64,000 nucleotides of DNA from Clostridia bacterium (GTDB lineage: Bacteria > Bacillota > Peptococcia > DRI-13 > UBA5745): assembly GCA_018434325.1 (NCBI GenBank), contig JAHDPO010000031.1, forward strand, positions 1 through 64,000, in the 5' to 3' direction. The position numbers and the translations under genes are program-made. The notes beneath the pieces are model-generated. The model worked only from the letters and a program-made list of their open reading frames with translations, was not told where the DNA came from and searched no databases. Of the stretch, positions 50,217 to 60,302 are shown piece by piece. Numbering within the stretch: position 1 is the stretch's first letter; each line of letters opens with the position of its first letter.

Positions 50217-51908
50217 ATGAAGAAAAGGAATTTGGCATTACTATTGACGGTACTCTTTTTATTGACGACTTTCGCCGGCTGCGGCAGCCCAGCTGCTTCC
50301 ACACCGCCGGCCACCACGCCGGCAGCTACAGAGGCGGCCACTCAGCCTGCTGCTTCCGGTGTTCCTGCCAAAGTGGCCCCCGGCTATGAAAATATTATGC
50401 GGATGGTTACCAATCCTCAGCCGGACACTTGCGACCCTCAAAAAACCACAGAGTTTTTCTGTGTCAATTTCATGATTTTCAATCGGTTAGCTGAAGCCGT
50501 CACCACCGGCCCCGGCAAAACAGAGTTAATTCCCAGCCTGGCCGAAAAATGGGAAATCAGCGACGATGCTTTGGAATATACCTTTTACTTGAGAAAAGGC
50601 GTCAAATTCCACAACGGCAATGACTTTACCGCTGAAGACGTCAAATATACTTTCGAGCGGATGCTTTGGCCGGAGACTGAGGCCAAAAACCAGGATTTCG
50701 TCGATCCCATCGTGGGTTCCGATGAGGTCATGGCCGGCACTACCAAGGAATTAGCCGGTCTCACCATCGTGGATGACTATACCATCAAAATGAAGCTGAA
50801 GGTTCCCTTCGGTCCTTTTATTGCCTCGATGGCTGCACCGGCCATGGGCATTCTGGACAAAGAGGCCACGGAAGCCGCCGGTATGGATTTCGGTCAGGTG
50901 GCTGACAAGACCATCGGCACCGGCCCCTATTATTTTGACAAATGGGTGCTTAATGACGAGCTCTTAGTCAAGCGTTTCGACGGCTACTGGGATAAGAAAC
51001 CGGAGCTGGAAGGTATCTCCTGGAAAATCATCAGCGACGCCGAAACCATGCGGATGATGTTTGAAGCCGGAGAGCTGGACGTCTTTGACACCGAGTTTGC
51101 CCTGAGCCAGCTGGAGTATTTCACCAACAGTCCTAAGTATGCCAACAATATTGTTGCCGGCGACCGGGTGGGTATCTACTATCTTACCTTCAACCAGCAG
51201 ATCAAGCCCTTCGACGATGTTCGGGTTAGGAAAGCTCTGCAGATGGCTATGGACCGCCAGGGTCTGGTAGACGCTCTCAACGGCGGCCGGGGCACCCCCC
51301 GTTACGGTATCTTCCCCGCCGGCGTCATGGGCTATAATCCCAATCTGCCGGAGATCCCTTATGATGTAGAGAAGGCTAAGGCACTGCTGGCCGAAGCCGG
51401 CTATCCCGACGGTTTTGAGATGACCATCGCCCACGACAGCTCCAGCACCCAGGCTTTGCCCAGGGTGGAATTGCTGGCCTCTCTTCTTGAGGATATCGGT
51501 CTGAAAGTCACCATCGATTCCATGGACAGCGCCACCTGGTTTGCCACCAGGGCCGAGGGCAAGCTGCCCATGTATACCACCAGCTGGTCCGCCGACTATA
51601 ATGATCCCGATAACTTCATTTACACGTTCTTCGCCCCCGGCAATACCTTGAAGCGTTCTTTCAATTTCAACAATCCGGCCCTGTCCAAGCGGATTGTGGA
51701 CGCCCGGGCTATTGTGGATCCGGTGGCCAGAGAAAAAGAGTATCAGGCTTTGGAAATCGCAGTCATTCAGGACGAGGCTGCCTGGATTCCTCTGTATAGC
51801 GTACAGCACGTATTCCTGGTCAACGACCGCCTGCAAGGCTTCAAGCCTTCCTGGAATGGCTGGAGTGACGGCTGGTATTATTACGACGGCTTGCGTATCG
51901 AGAACTAG
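50217..51908 (+). CDS. dppA: Dipeptide/oligopeptide-binding lipoprotein
   Basis: This 563-residue protein has a lipoprotein signal peptide ([17 protein letters not shown]), a Thr/Pro/Ala-rich linker, and the SBP family 5 pattern: [58 protein letters not shown], and [16 protein letters not shown]. It collects peptides outside the membrane for the permease encoded next. AAAGGGAGGGAATTTA precedes the ATG. A stable hairpin separates it from dppB and probably raises its expression over the membrane genes. Confidence 0.93.
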   Translation: MKKRNLALLLTVLFLLTTFAGCGSPAASTPPATTPAATEAATQPAASGVPAKVAPGYENIMRMVTNPQPDTCDPQKTTEFFCVNFMIFNRLAEAVTTGPGKTELIPSLAEKWEISDDALEYTFYLRKGVKFHNGNDFTAEDVKYTFERMLWPETEAKNQDFVDPIVGSDEVMAGTTKELAGLTIVDDYTIKMKLKVPFGPFIASMAAPAMGILDKEATEAAGMDFGQVADKTIGTGPYYFDKWVLNDELLVKRFDGYWDKKPELEGISWKIISDAETMRMMFEAGELDVFDTEFALSQLEYFTNSPKYANNIVAGDRVGIYYLTFNQQIKPFDDVRVRKALQMAMDRQGLVDALNGGRGTPRYGIFPAGVMGYNPNLPEIPYDVEKAKALLAEAGYPDGFEMTIAHDSSSTQALPRVELLASLLEDIGLKVTIDSMDSATWFATRAEGKLPMYTTSWSADYNDPDNFIYTFFAPGNTLKRSFNFNNPALSKRIVDARAIVDPVAREKEYQALEIAVIQDEAAWIPLYSVQHVFLVNDRLQGFKPSWNGWSDGWYYYDGLRIEN

Positions 51909-51934
51909 GCCTAACCGTCGCAACCTTTGCCAGG

Positions 51935-51977
51935 GCAGAAAGATAAGTAAGGCTTTGCCTTACTTATCTTTCTGCCA
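51935..51977 (+). promoter_or_regulatory. Perfect 20-bp intercistronic hairpin between dppA and dppB
   Basis: Two perfectly complementary 20-nt arms (51935-51954, 51958-51977) flank a 3-nt loop TTT. No T-run follows. The position after a binding-protein gene suggests 3'-end protection of the dppA message and partial termination. Confidence 0.85.
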
Positions 51978-51998
51978 AGCCTGAACAGGAGCAATCAT

Positions 51999-52919
51999 AT
52001 GGCGAAATATATTATAAAACGAATACTGGTAGCTTTTCCGGTCCTGGTTGCGGTATCCCTGATCCTGTTTATTATGCTTAATGTGGTGCCGGGAGATCCC
52101 GTAACCGTCATGATGCGGGAGCACATCAAGCCGGAGCTCATCGAGGTTTTCAAGGAACGGATGGGCCTTAATGAGCCGATCTTCGTGCAGTTCGGCAAAT
52201 ACGTGCTCAATGCCCTGCGGGGAGATTTCGGCATGTCCTATAAATTGAAGCGGGACGTGTCGGCTTTGATTCTCGAGGCTTTTCCCCATACGATCAAGCT
52301 GGCCATTTATGCAGCCCTGGTGGCCTGGTTCATCGGCATCCCCGCCGGGATTTTTTCGGCAGTGAAGCAAAATACGCTGGTAGACAGGGCCTTCATGTCC
52401 TTTTCTCTGATGGGCGTATCCCTGCCGGTTTTCTGGGCCGGCCTGCTGATGCAATACCTCTTTGCTTTTAAACTGGGCTGGCTGCCGGTAACCGGCTATT
52501 ACAGTCCCAAATACTATGTTTTGCCGGCTATCGTACTGGGCTGGCAGTCGGCGGGAACCATTGCCCGGCTCACCCGCTCCAACCTTCTTGAGGTTATGAA
52601 GAATGATTATATCCGCACCGCCCGGGCCAAAGGACTGGGAGAAGCGGTGGTAGTGGTGAGCCACGCCCTGAAAAACGCCATGCTGCCTGTAGTAACCATG
52701 ATGGCTATGCAGGTTGCCGGTCTTTTGGGAGGCGCCGTGATGACGGAAAGTATTTTCGGTATACCCGGCCTGGGCCGGATTACGGTAGACGCCATGGGCA
52801 CCAGGGACATGCCTCTTTTGCAGGGCTCCGTCTTGTTTATTACCGCAATCATTATTATTGGCAACATGGTGGCGGATCTGCTGTACGCTTTCCTTGATCC
52901 CAGAATCCGAGTAGAGTAG
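51999..52919 (+). CDS. dppB: Dipeptide ABC transporter permease DppB
   Basis: This 306-residue protein has six membrane segments. It starts MAKYIIKRILVAFPVLVAVS, then LNVVPGDPV and RMGLNEPIFVQFGKYV, and carries the EAA loop DYIRTARAKGLGEAVVVVSHALKNAMLPVVT that contacts the ATPases. It forms the channel with DppC. AACAGGAGCAATCAT precedes the ATG. Confidence 0.94.
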   Translation: MAKYIIKRILVAFPVLVAVSLILFIMLNVVPGDPVTVMMREHIKPELIEVFKERMGLNEPIFVQFGKYVLNALRGDFGMSYKLKRDVSALILEAFPHTIKLAIYAALVAWFIGIPAGIFSAVKQNTLVDRAFMSFSLMGVSLPVFWAGLLMQYLFAFKLGWLPVTGYYSPKYYVLPAIVLGWQSAGTIARLTRSNLLEVMKNDYIRTARAKGLGEAVVVVSHALKNAMLPVVTMMAMQVAGLLGGAVMTESIFGIPGLGRITVDAMGTRDMPLLQGSVLFITAIIIIGNMVADLLYAFLDPRIRVE

Positions 52920-52927
52920 GTGACACC

Positions 52928-53866
52928 ATGCAAAACAGCGATATTCTCACTTTAAATAATCAAAGCCTCCCACCGGATCTGGGTCTGCCGCCGGCAGAGG
53001 ACATCGATGCCGAGCTTCTGGATAACGAGACCATGTGGGACAGAATTAAAATCATGCTGCGCAAAAACAAATTGGCGGCAGCTTCATTTGTCGTTATTGT
53101 TCTGATGTGTCTGGCGGCGGCTTTTGCCCCTTTTCTGACACCCTACGAGCCCAACAAAACCTCCCTGAAGGACCGGCTGGCTCCCCCTTCCCGGGAGCAT
53201 ATTCTGGGCTGCGACGAACTGGGCCGGGATCATTTTACCCGTATGCTCTATGGCACCAGGGTTTCCGTGATGATCGGCCTTTTACCCACCAGCGTGGCTA
53301 TGATTATCGGCACGGTTTTGGGCCTGATGGCCGGCTTTTATGGCGGCAAGATTGACTTTGTCATCATGCGGCTGGCCGATGTGGTGCTGGCCTTTCCCTC
53401 ATTGCTTTTGGCCATGGTGGTTTCCTACACGTTAAAAGGCGGCATTATCAGTATCTTTCTTGCTCTGGCAGCAGTCAAATGGGCCAGGACGGCCCGGGTG
53501 ATCCGGGCTCAGACCTTATCCATGAAAGAAAAGGAGTTTGTGGAGGCCGCCCGCTCCCTGGGCGTCAAAAAGAGCACCATCATGTTTCGCCACATTCTGC
53601 CCAACTGCCTGCCTAATTTAATTGTCCTGCTGACCCTCAACATTCCGGAGTCGATTCTGGACGAGGCCAGCCTCAGCTTTCTCGGTATCGGGGCCCAGCC
53701 TCCTTCCACCAGCTGGGGCCTGATGGTCTTCCGCTGCAAACCCTTTTTATTTGAGTATCCCTGGCTGGCCATCGCTCCCGGCGTTGCCATTCTGATTTTT
53801 GTACTGGCTTTCAATTTCTTGGGTGACGGTGTCCGGGATGCCCTGGATCCCTATCTGAAGGATTAG
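52928..53866 (+). CDS. dppC: Dipeptide ABC transporter permease DppC
   Basis: This 312-residue protein has an extended polar N-terminus of about 45 residues, then LAAASFVVIVLMCLAAAFAPFLTPY, the DppC hallmark LAPPSREHILGCDELGRDHFTRMLYGTRVS, and the EAA loop EFVEAARSLGVKKSTIMFRHILPNCLPNLIV. It pairs with DppB. It begins 8 nt after dppB, with TAGGTGACACC as a weak binding site. Confidence 0.94.
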   Translation: MQNSDILTLNNQSLPPDLGLPPAEDIDAELLDNETMWDRIKIMLRKNKLAAASFVVIVLMCLAAAFAPFLTPYEPNKTSLKDRLAPPSREHILGCDELGRDHFTRMLYGTRVSVMIGLLPTSVAMIIGTVLGLMAGFYGGKIDFVIMRLADVVLAFPSLLLAMVVSYTLKGGIISIFLALAAVKWARTARVIRAQTLSMKEKEFVEAARSLGVKKSTIMFRHILPNCLPNLIVLLTLNIPESILDEASLSFLGIGAQPPSTSWGLMVFRCKPFLFEYPWLAIAPGVAILIFVLAFNFLGDGVRDALDPYLKD

Positions 53867-53878
53867 GAGGCGATTAGT

Positions 53879-54943
53879 ATGATGACGAATCTGGCAGCGA
53901 ACAGGGCAGCCGATAGGATTACGGATATAGAATCGGGCATTCAAGGGGCAGCGGCTCAGGAAATGCTGGTTATAAAGGATTTAAAGACCCACTTTTTTAC
54001 CCAAAAGGGCGTGGTGCCGGCAGTGGACGGCGTCAGCATCCGTATCCCCGAAAAACAAGTCATGGGCATTGTGGGGGAATCGGGCTGCGGCAAAAGTGTT
54101 ACGGCTATGTCGATTTTGCAGCTGATCAGCCGGCCGGGCCGGATCGTCGGCGGCAGCATCATGCTGGACGGTGAAGAGCTGGTAGGCAAAAGCGTCAGAG
54201 CCATGAGGGATATTCGAGGTGATAAGGTTTCCGTGATCTTTCAGGAGCCGATGACCTCTTTGAATCCCGTATATACGGTGGGCCGGCAGGTCAGTGAAGC
54301 GATCACCGTCCACCGGCATGTCGGCAAGCAGGAGGCTCGCCAGCAGGTTATCGAAATGTTCAAAGCCGTGGGTATTCCCGAGGCGGAGCGGCGTTTCAGT
54401 TCCTTTCCCCACCAGCTTTCCGGCGGTCTGCGGCAGCGGGTGATGATTGCCATGGCCATGGTCTGCCAGCCCAAGCTGATGATTGCCGATGAGCCGACTA
54501 CCGCCCTGGATGTGACCATCGAAGCGCAGATCCTTCACCTGATGCGGCGGCTGGAGGAGAAGTCCAATACCTCCATCATGCTGATCACCCACAATATGGG
54601 CGTGGTAGCGGAAATCTGTGATTTTGTTTACGTTATGTATGCCGGCAAGGTTATGGAGCAAGCGCCAGTCTTTGAGCTCTTTGACCATACGAAGCATCCC
54701 TACACCAAAGGCTTGCTGAATTCCATACCCAAACCTACGGAAGAAAAGCAGAGGCTGTATAATATCAAAGGCATGGTACCTAATTTGCTGCGTCTGCCTA
54801 AGGGTTGCCGGTTTTCCCCCCGCTGCGAATACGCCATGCCGGAATGCCGGGAGAGCGAACCGGAGCTCTATGATTGCGGTAAAAATCATAAGGTTCGCTG
54901 CTTCCTTTATCAAAAGGGCCAAGGAGGCGGCGCCGATGAATAA
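53879..54943 (+). CDS. dppD: Dipeptide ABC transporter ATPase DppD
   Basis: This 354-residue ATPase has a 25-30 residue N-terminal extension, Walker [28 protein letters not shown], signature [15 protein letters not shown], Walker [13 protein letters not shown], and the C-terminal oligopeptide-transporter domain with [15 protein letters not shown] (cysteines that in related proteins bind an iron-sulfur cluster). TTAGGAGGCGATTAGT precedes the tandem ATG codons. It powers uptake together with DppF. Confidence 0.94.
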   Translation: MMTNLAANRAADRITDIESGIQGAAAQEMLVIKDLKTHFFTQKGVVPAVDGVSIRIPEKQVMGIVGESGCGKSVTAMSILQLISRPGRIVGGSIMLDGEELVGKSVRAMRDIRGDKVSVIFQEPMTSLNPVYTVGRQVSEAITVHRHVGKQEARQQVIEMFKAVGIPEAERRFSSFPHQLSGGLRQRVMIAMAMVCQPKLMIADEPTTALDVTIEAQILHLMRRLEEKSNTSIMLITHNMGVVAEICDFVYVMYAGKVMEQAPVFELFDHTKHPYTKGLLNSIPKPTEEKQRLYNIKGMVPNLLRLPKGCRFSPRCEYAMPECRESEPELYDCGKNHKVRCFLYQKGQGGGADE

Positions 54944-55940
54944 TCCAATAAATCATGTAAATCATGAGGGACGCAAGGTTTTGGCGGCGGCGGAAAATGT
55001 GGTAAAAGAGTTCAAGCTTTCCGGCAATATACGCCGGGGAGATCTGGTTGTTCATGCCATCACCGATGTGAGCTTGAATATCTATGAAGGCGAAACCCTG
55101 GCCATGGTGGGAGAGTCGGGCTGCGGCAAGAGCACCATGGGCCGGCTGTTTCTGCGGCTTTTGGAGCCCACCGCTGGTACCGTCCGCTTTGAAGGCCGCA
55201 ACCTGGCGGATTTGGGTGAGGAAGAGCTGCGCCATTTGCGCAAGCAGATGCAAATTATTTTTCAGGATCCCTATGCTTCCTTGAATCCCCGGATGACGGT
55301 AGCCCAGATTATTGCCGAGCCCCTGAATACCCACCAGGTCTATGGCAGCCATAAGGAAACGGAAGCCCGGGTCAAGGAACTGATGAAAAAGGTAGGCATC
55401 CGGCCGGAGTTTACCAACCGTTATCCTCATCAATTTTCCGGCGGCCAAAGGCAGCGTATCGGCATTGCCCGTGCCTTGGCCTTAAACCCCAAGCTGATCG
55501 TCTGCGACGAGCCCGTATCGGCTCTGGATGTGTCCATTCAGGCCCAAATTCTCAACCTGCTCCACGATCTTCAGAAGGAGATGGGCCTTACTTATCTTTT
55601 CATCTCCCATGACCTCAGCGTGGTCCGCTATATTTCCGACCGGATCTGCGTCATGTTTTTGGGCAAGCTTTGTGAGGTGGGGCCTACGGAGGAGATTTTC
55701 CGGGAGCCGAAGCATCCTTATACCAGATTCCTGCTGGAAGCAGTACCCAAGCCTAATCCCCATCTGCGCAAGGAGCAGAAAGCGTTCCTCACCGGCGAAA
55801 TGCCCAGCCCGGTGAAGCCGCCTTCGGGCTGCCGTTTCCATACCCGCTGTCCTTTGGCTACGGAACGCTGCAGCCAGGAAGTACCGGTCCTGCGGACGAT
55901 GGCAGAACGGCAGGTGGCTTGCCATATGGTGAATCCATGA
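54936..55940 (+). CDS. dppF: Dipeptide ABC transporter ATPase DppF
   Basis: This 334-residue ATPase has Walker [43 protein letters not shown], Walker [15 protein letters not shown] and the C-terminal [18 protein letters not shown] 54936 lies inside the dppD end after AAGGAGGCGGCGCCG; longer in-frame starts upstream lack a binding site. The stop overlaps the following serine hydrolase gene (ATGA). Confidence 0.94.
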   Translation: MNNPINHVNHEGRKVLAAAENVVKEFKLSGNIRRGDLVVHAITDVSLNIYEGETLAMVGESGCGKSTMGRLFLRLLEPTAGTVRFEGRNLADLGEEELRHLRKQMQIIFQDPYASLNPRMTVAQIIAEPLNTHQVYGSHKETEARVKELMKKVGIRPEFTNRYPHQFSGGQRQRIGIARALALNPKLIVCDEPVSALDVSIQAQILNLLHDLQKEMGLTYLFISHDLSVVRYISDRICVMFLGKLCEVGPTEEIFREPKHPYTRFLLEAVPKPNPHLRKEQKAFLTGEMPSPVKPPSGCRFHTRCPLATERCSQEVPVLRTMAERQVACHMVNP

Positions 55941-56788
55941 TGCTCCAGGAAATGACTTTAGAAAAACGGATAGAACGGGAGATCATGAGCTTCAGCGGGC
56001 TTATGGGCATCTATGCCTCGGATTTGCGGGGCCGGGTGGTGGCCATTAATGCCGACGAGCCTTTTGAGACGGCCAGCACCATCAAATCCTTCATCCTGGC
56101 AGTCCTTTTCCAAAAGGCGGCAGCCGGCGAAAAGGACTTAAACCGGATGCTGGCTTACACGCAGGAAAATTTTATTGACGGCAGCGGGCTGCTGCGAGCC
56201 TTGGAATTAGGCACTTCTCTGTCCGTAAAAAATTTAGCTACCCTGATGATCATCGTTAGTGATAATATTGCTACCAATATGCTCATAGACTATATAGGAC
56301 TGGACGAGATCAACGAGGCCATCGGCGCTATGGGCTTTGACGGTACCCGGCTCCATTGCAAGCTGGGAGAAGGGGGCTGGGCCAGGCTGGGCACCACTAC
56401 TCCCCGGGATTACGGCCGGCTTTTTGAACGGCTGGCCGCCGGAGAATTGACGGGCCCCCGGGGCGATGGCCAAATGCTGGAGATATTTAAACAGCAGCGA
56501 TTCGCCACCACTTTGACTTATCTGTTGCCGCCTTATTATTTTGACGAGGATAATTACGGCGCTGCCAGCCCCATCTATCTGGCCTCCAAAAGCGGCTCCA
56601 TGAACGCTTGCCGCAACGACGGCGGCATTGTAGGCACTCCCTGGGGCAGCTACGCCATAGCCTTGTTTACGAAAGGCTTCAGCGACAAGCAGTACCATAA
56701 GGATCATGAGTCCCATGTCTATGGCGGCCGGGTCAGCCGTCTGCTCTTTGATCAGTATCTGGCTTTGGAAGGAAGGTTTGCTCTATGA
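55937..56788 (+). CDS. Class-A beta-lactamase-like serine hydrolase without signal peptide
   Basis: This 283-residue protein has STIK (Ser47, Lys50), SDN (108-110) and KSG (218-220), the three penicillin-interacting motifs, plus [14 protein letters not shown]. The ExxLN segment with the deacylating Glu166 of true class A enzymes is not found; the aligned region reads [10 protein letters not shown]. No signal peptide is present, so the enzyme should be cytoplasmic. Coupled to dppF and ldcA by ATGA overlaps, it may cleave imported peptides, for example murein peptides or D-amino acid peptides, and not antibiotics. Confidence 0.8.
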   Translation: MMLQEMTLEKRIEREIMSFSGLMGIYASDLRGRVVAINADEPFETASTIKSFILAVLFQKAAAGEKDLNRMLAYTQENFIDGSGLLRALELGTSLSVKNLATLMIIVSDNIATNMLIDYIGLDEINEAIGAMGFDGTRLHCKLGEGGWARLGTTTPRDYGRLFERLAAGELTGPRGDGQMLEIFKQQRFATTLTYLLPPYYFDEDNYGAASPIYLASKSGSMNACRNDGGIVGTPWGSYAIALFTKGFSDKQYHKDHESHVYGGRVSRLLFDQYLALEGRFAL

Positions 56789-57732
56789 TTTTTCCGCCGG
56801 CACTAAAATTGGGTGATACTATCGGCTTGATTGCTCCTTCTTCTCCGGTACCGGCAGCCCGGGTTGAAGCCTGCAAAGCTCTTGTGGAGAGCTGGGGTTA
56901 TAAGGTAAAAGAAGGCAACGGGATTTACAGCGCCCTCCACGGCTATCTGGCCGGCCCGGCAACCACCCGGGCGGCAGATATTAACGCCATGTTTGCCGAT
57001 GGGACGGTCAAGGCCATCTTCTGCCTGCGGGGCGGCGACGGCAGCTGCCAAGTCATGGATAAGCTGGATCTGCGGCTGATCCGGGCCAATCCCAAGATAT
57101 TTGTAGGCTATAGCGATATTACCAATTTTCATGTATTCCTGAATCAGCAAGCCGGACTGGTGACCTTTCACGGTCCCATGGTATCCGCCAATATGCTGGA
57201 GGATTATGATGAATTTACGAAGGAGTCCTTTGAGGCAGCCCTGGCCCTGGGTAATAGAGGCAGCCTGGAACTGAAAAATCCCGAAGGGGAGCCTTTTAAG
57301 GCTTTGCGCTTTGGTCAGGCCGAGGGAACCATTGCCGGCGGCAATCTCTCCTTAATTTGCTCCATGCTGGGCACGCCTTATGAGATCAATACCAAAGGGA
57401 AGATTCTGTTTATCGAAGATGTGGATGAGACCACCTGGCATGTGGACCGGATGCTGCACCATTTGAAGTACAGCGGCAAGCTGGATCAGGCTGCCGGCGT
57501 CATCGTCGGCGATTTCGGCGGGCAAAGCAATCCCCGGGACCCCGGCTATCTGGTGGAGGAGCTGCTGCGGGATTTCTTTACGGGTTACCATAAGCCTGTG
57601 ATTTACAACGTAAAATCCGGCCACTGCATTCCTATGTCCACCATCCCCTTGGGAGCGGTTTGTTCTATGGAGACAGGCCGGATATCGGCAGCCGGTGGCG
57701 AAGAGCCGAGAATAGTTTTTCATTGGCCTTGA
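56785..57732 (+). CDS. LD-carboxypeptidase (peptidase S66, LdcA/MccF family)
   Basis: This 315-residue protein starts LKLGDTIGLIAPSSPV and has the nucleophile elbow FVGYSDIT (Ser110), FHGPMVSANM, IAGGNLSLICSMLGTPYE and LFIEDVDETTWHVDRML (catalytic Glu region). LdcA enzymes remove the terminal D-Ala from murein tetrapeptides in the cytoplasm; MccF relatives cleave microcin C-like compounds. Its place at the end of the dpp operon suggests recycling of imported murein peptides. ATGA overlap with the gene before. Confidence 0.9.
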   Translation: MIFPPALKLGDTIGLIAPSSPVPAARVEACKALVESWGYKVKEGNGIYSALHGYLAGPATTRAADINAMFADGTVKAIFCLRGGDGSCQVMDKLDLRLIRANPKIFVGYSDITNFHVFLNQQAGLVTFHGPMVSANMLEDYDEFTKESFEAALALGNRGSLELKNPEGEPFKALRFGQAEGTIAGGNLSLICSMLGTPYEINTKGKILFIEDVDETTWHVDRMLHHLKYSGKLDQAAGVIVGDFGGQSNPRDPGYLVEELLRDFFTGYHKPVIYNVKSGHCIPMSTIPLGAVCSMETGRISAAGGEEPRIVFHWP

Positions 57733-57765
57733 CGGATTCAAAGGCTTAAATAACAGATAAATAAA

Positions 57766-57802
57766 AATGAGGCAGACGGCAAAGCTCTGGCCTCATTTTT
57801 TA
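57766..57802 (+). terminator. Terminator of the dpp operon
   Basis: ATGAGGC and GCCTCAT pair around a 17-nt loop and are followed by TTTTTTAT, 33 nt after the ldcA-like stop. Confidence 0.8.
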
Positions 57803-57851
57803 TCGTGAAAAAATTTATTTCAGAAATAATTTCGGGAATTAAAGTTTTCTA

Positions 57852-57880
57852 TTTACTTTTTTTGTATCGGGTATTATTAT
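57852..57880 (+). promoter_or_regulatory. Promoter of the lrp-ald unit
   Basis: TTTACT (57852-57857), a 17-nt spacer and TATTAT (57875-57880) are present. AT-rich ATTTC/GAAAT palindromes just upstream may bind the Lrp-type regulator. Confidence 0.55.
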
Positions 57881-57904
57881 TAAGAAAAAATTTTGGAAGA
57901 TGGG

Positions 57905-58375
57905 ATGAAGATGATGCGTATTGACAGTATCGACCTCCAAATCATTAAATCCTTAAAGGAAAATGCCCGGGTCAACGCCTCGGAAATCGGTGAGAAGGTC
58001 AATATGTCTGTTTCTGCTGTCATTGAGCGAATGCGCAAGCTGGAGACTGCCGGTGTGATTCTGAAATATACCGTGGTTTTAGACCATAAGAAAATTGGCA
58101 AGGACGTCAGCGCATTTATTTCGGTTAGTTTGGAGCATCCTAAATATAATGATCGATTCATCGACGCGGTGAAGCAGAACCCGGAGATTGTGGAGTGCAA
58201 TTATGTTACCGGTGATTTTGACTTTCTGCTGAAAGTGATCACCAGCTCGACCGACACCCTGACCGAGCTGCTTAATCAGATTAAGTCCCTGTCCGGCGTA
58301 TCCCTGACCCGTACCCTGGTCGTATTATCCGCCACCAAAAATGAATTCACCGTATTGCCGGAGTTTAAGAGGTAA
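57905..58375 (+). CDS. Lrp/AsnC-family transcriptional regulator
   Basis: This 156-residue protein has an N-terminal HTH ([39 protein letters not shown]) and a C-terminal RAM domain ([33 protein letters not shown]). It probably senses alanine or another amino acid and controls the alanine dehydrogenase gene that follows after 20 nt. The start at ATG 57905 is the best guess; ATG 57911 and 57914 are close alternatives and a TTG at 57893 is in frame. Confidence 0.9.
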   Translation: MKMMRIDSIDLQIIKSLKENARVNASEIGEKVNMSVSAVIERMRKLETAGVILKYTVVLDHKKIGKDVSAFISVSLEHPKYNDRFIDAVKQNPEIVECNYVTGDFDFLLKVITSSTDTLTELLNQIKSLSGVSLTRTLVVLSATKNEFTVLPEFKR

Positions 58376-58395
58376 ATCGAAAGGAGACGAGGCAA

Positions 58396-59511
58396 ATGAT
58401 TATTGGAGTGCCGAAAGAAATAAAACCTCAGGAAAACCGGGTGGGTTTAACCCCCGCCGGCGTTGATGCTTTCGTAAAAGCAGGCCATAAAGTATATTTG
58501 GAAAACAATGCGGGATTAGGCACCGGCTTCAGCGATGAGGAGTATGAAGCCGCCGGCGGCGAGATACTGCCTGATGCCCGGCAAGTATATAGTGCCGCGG
58601 ATATGATCGTCAAAGTCAAGGAGCCTCTGGCGGCAGAATACAGCCTGCTTAAAGAGAACCAGATTATTTTTGCCTACTTGCATTTGGCGCCGGATCAGGA
58701 GCAGACCGAGGCTCTGCTGCGGCAGAAGGTCATTGGCGTAGCTTATGAAACAGTGCAGCTGCCCAATAAGGCGCTGCCTTTATTATCGCCGATGAGCGAA
58801 GTGGCGGGCCGCATGTCTATTCAGGTAGGCGCCCGGCTGCTGGAGAAAAACTGGGGCGGCGCCGGCATCCTTTTGGGCGGTGTGCCGGGAGTGGAGCCTG
58901 CCAGTGTAGTCATTATCGGCGGCGGCAACGTAGGCCTCAGCGCCATCAGAATGGCCATCGGCATGGGGGCCCAGGTGACGGTGCTGGATGTGTCCGTCAG
59001 CCGTTTATCCTATCTGGACGACTTGTTTATGGGCCGGCTGATTACGTTGATGTCCAATAATTATAACATAGCCAAAAGCGTCAAAGAGGCGGATTTGGTA
59101 GTAGGAGCCGTGCTGATACCGGGAGCCAGGGCTCCCAAGCTGGTCAAAGAAGAAATGGTCAAGTCCATGCGGCCCGGCTCCGTGCTGGTGGATGTGGCTA
59201 TCGACCAGGGCGGCTCTATTGAAACCATTGACCGGATTACCACCCATGAGAATCCGTATTTTGTCAAGCACGGGGTGATCCACTATTCCGTAGCCAATAT
59301 GCCCGGCGCCGTACCCCGTACTTCCACCTTTGCGCTGACCAATGCCACCCTGCCCTACGCTTTGCAGATCGCCAATAAAGGCCTGGAACGGGCCCTGAAA
59401 GATGATCCGGCCTTGCTGCTGGGGCTCAATACTTACAAAGGCCGGTTGACCTATCGCCCGGTGGCGGAAGCCCAAGGCCGGGAATACACGCCGGCGGCGG
59501 AGCTGTTTTAA
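58396..59511 (+). CDS. ald: Alanine dehydrogenase
   Basis: This 371-residue protein starts [23 protein letters not shown], with [17 protein letters not shown] (catalytic Lys and His region), [13 protein letters not shown], the NAD-binding [25 protein letters not shown], and [13 protein letters not shown]. It oxidises L-alanine to pyruvate and ammonia with NAD. AAAGGAGACGAGGCAA precedes the ATG. It converges on btuD with a 4-nt overlap and no terminator between them. Confidence 0.96.
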   Translation: MIIGVPKEIKPQENRVGLTPAGVDAFVKAGHKVYLENNAGLGTGFSDEEYEAAGGEILPDARQVYSAADMIVKVKEPLAAEYSLLKENQIIFAYLHLAPDQEQTEALLRQKVIGVAYETVQLPNKALPLLSPMSEVAGRMSIQVGARLLEKNWGGAGILLGGVPGVEPASVVIIGGGNVGLSAIRMAIGMGAQVTVLDVSVSRLSYLDDLFMGRLITLMSNNYNIAKSVKEADLVVGAVLIPGARAPKLVKEEMVKSMRPGSVLVDVAIDQGGSIETIDRITTHENPYFVKHGVIHYSVANMPGAVPRTSTFALTNATLPYALQIANKGLERALKDDPALLLGLNTYKGRLTYRPVAEAQGREYTPAAELF

Positions 59512-60302
59512 GTGACAGGCGTTATTTTTGACAGCTCCTGCAATTGAGCGAAAAAGACTTGCTTGCGGCCTTGCCATTCAGCGATATCCACTTCTACCTC
59601 GTAAACCCGCCGGATGTTTTCCCGCGTAAAAACCTGTTGGCTGTCTCCTTGGGCAAAAGAGGCGCCGTCTTTAAACAGAACCACTTGATCGCAAAGGATT
59701 GAAGCCAGATTGAGGTCGTGGATGGAAACCACTGCAGTGACTTGCTTTTCGGCCGCATAGCTTCGCACAAGGCGAATGGTTTCCAGCTGATATTTCATAT
59801 CCAGATTACTGGTGGGCTCATCCAGCAAAAGCAATTCCGGCTGTTGAGCAATAGCCCGGGCCATTAGCACCCGTTGACGTTCCCCGCCGCTCAGCCCGTC
59901 GAATTGCCGAAAGGCCAGTGCCTCCAACTGCAAGCGTTCTATGGCTTCGAAAGCAATTTGCCGGTCCTGCTTGCTGGGGCGAAAGCGCAGATAGGGAATT
60001 CGTCCCAGCATAATGATGTCCACTACCCGGCAGGCCATGCCCCGGCCGGAGCTTTGCGGCACATAGCCGATTTTGCGGGCCCGTTTTCTGGGCGACAAAG
60101 ATAAAAGGCTTTTGCCGTCCAGACAGATATCTCCTTGCTTGACCGGAAGCATACAGCCCACACATTTGAGCAGGGTGGTTTTTCCTGCGCCGTTAGGACC
60201 CAAAAGACCTACTACTTGACCTTTTTCCGCGGAGAAGGAAATATGCTTCAGCACCGCAGCGCCGCTATAAGAAAAACTCAGATCTTTTATCTGCAGGTAC
60301 AT
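59508..60302 (-). CDS. btuD: Corrinoid (cobalamin) ABC transporter ATPase
   Basis: This 264-residue FecE/BtuD-type ATPase has Walker [34 protein letters not shown], signature [15 protein letters not shown], Walker [13 protein letters not shown] and the H-loop SIHD. Sequence alone fits iron-siderophore, heme or B12 uptake; the cobalamin riboswitch upstream of the operon points to B12. The start overlaps the permease stop. Confidence 0.85.
   Translation of the reverse strand: MYLQIKDLSFSYSGAAVLKHISFSAEKGQVVGLLGPNGAGKTTLLKCVGCMLPVKQGDICLDGKSLLSLSPRKRARKIGYVPQSSGRGMACRVVDIIMLGRIPYLRFRPSKQDRQIAFEAIERLQLEALAFRQFDGLSGGERQRVLMARAIAQQPELLLLDEPTSNLDMKYQLETIRLVRSYAAEKQVTAVVSIHDLNLASILCDQVVLFKDGASFAQGDSQQVFTRENIRRVYEVEVDIAEWQGRKQVFFAQLQELSKITPVT

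Noticed and set aside
53981-54922. A 313-codon minus-strand frame
   Set aside because: It runs opposite dppD, whose motifs are complete; the His-rich product is typical of antisense translation.
55937-56788. A true class A beta-lactamase giving antibiotic resistance
   Set aside because: It lacks a signal peptide and the ExxLN deacylation motif, and it is embedded in a peptide-uptake operon.
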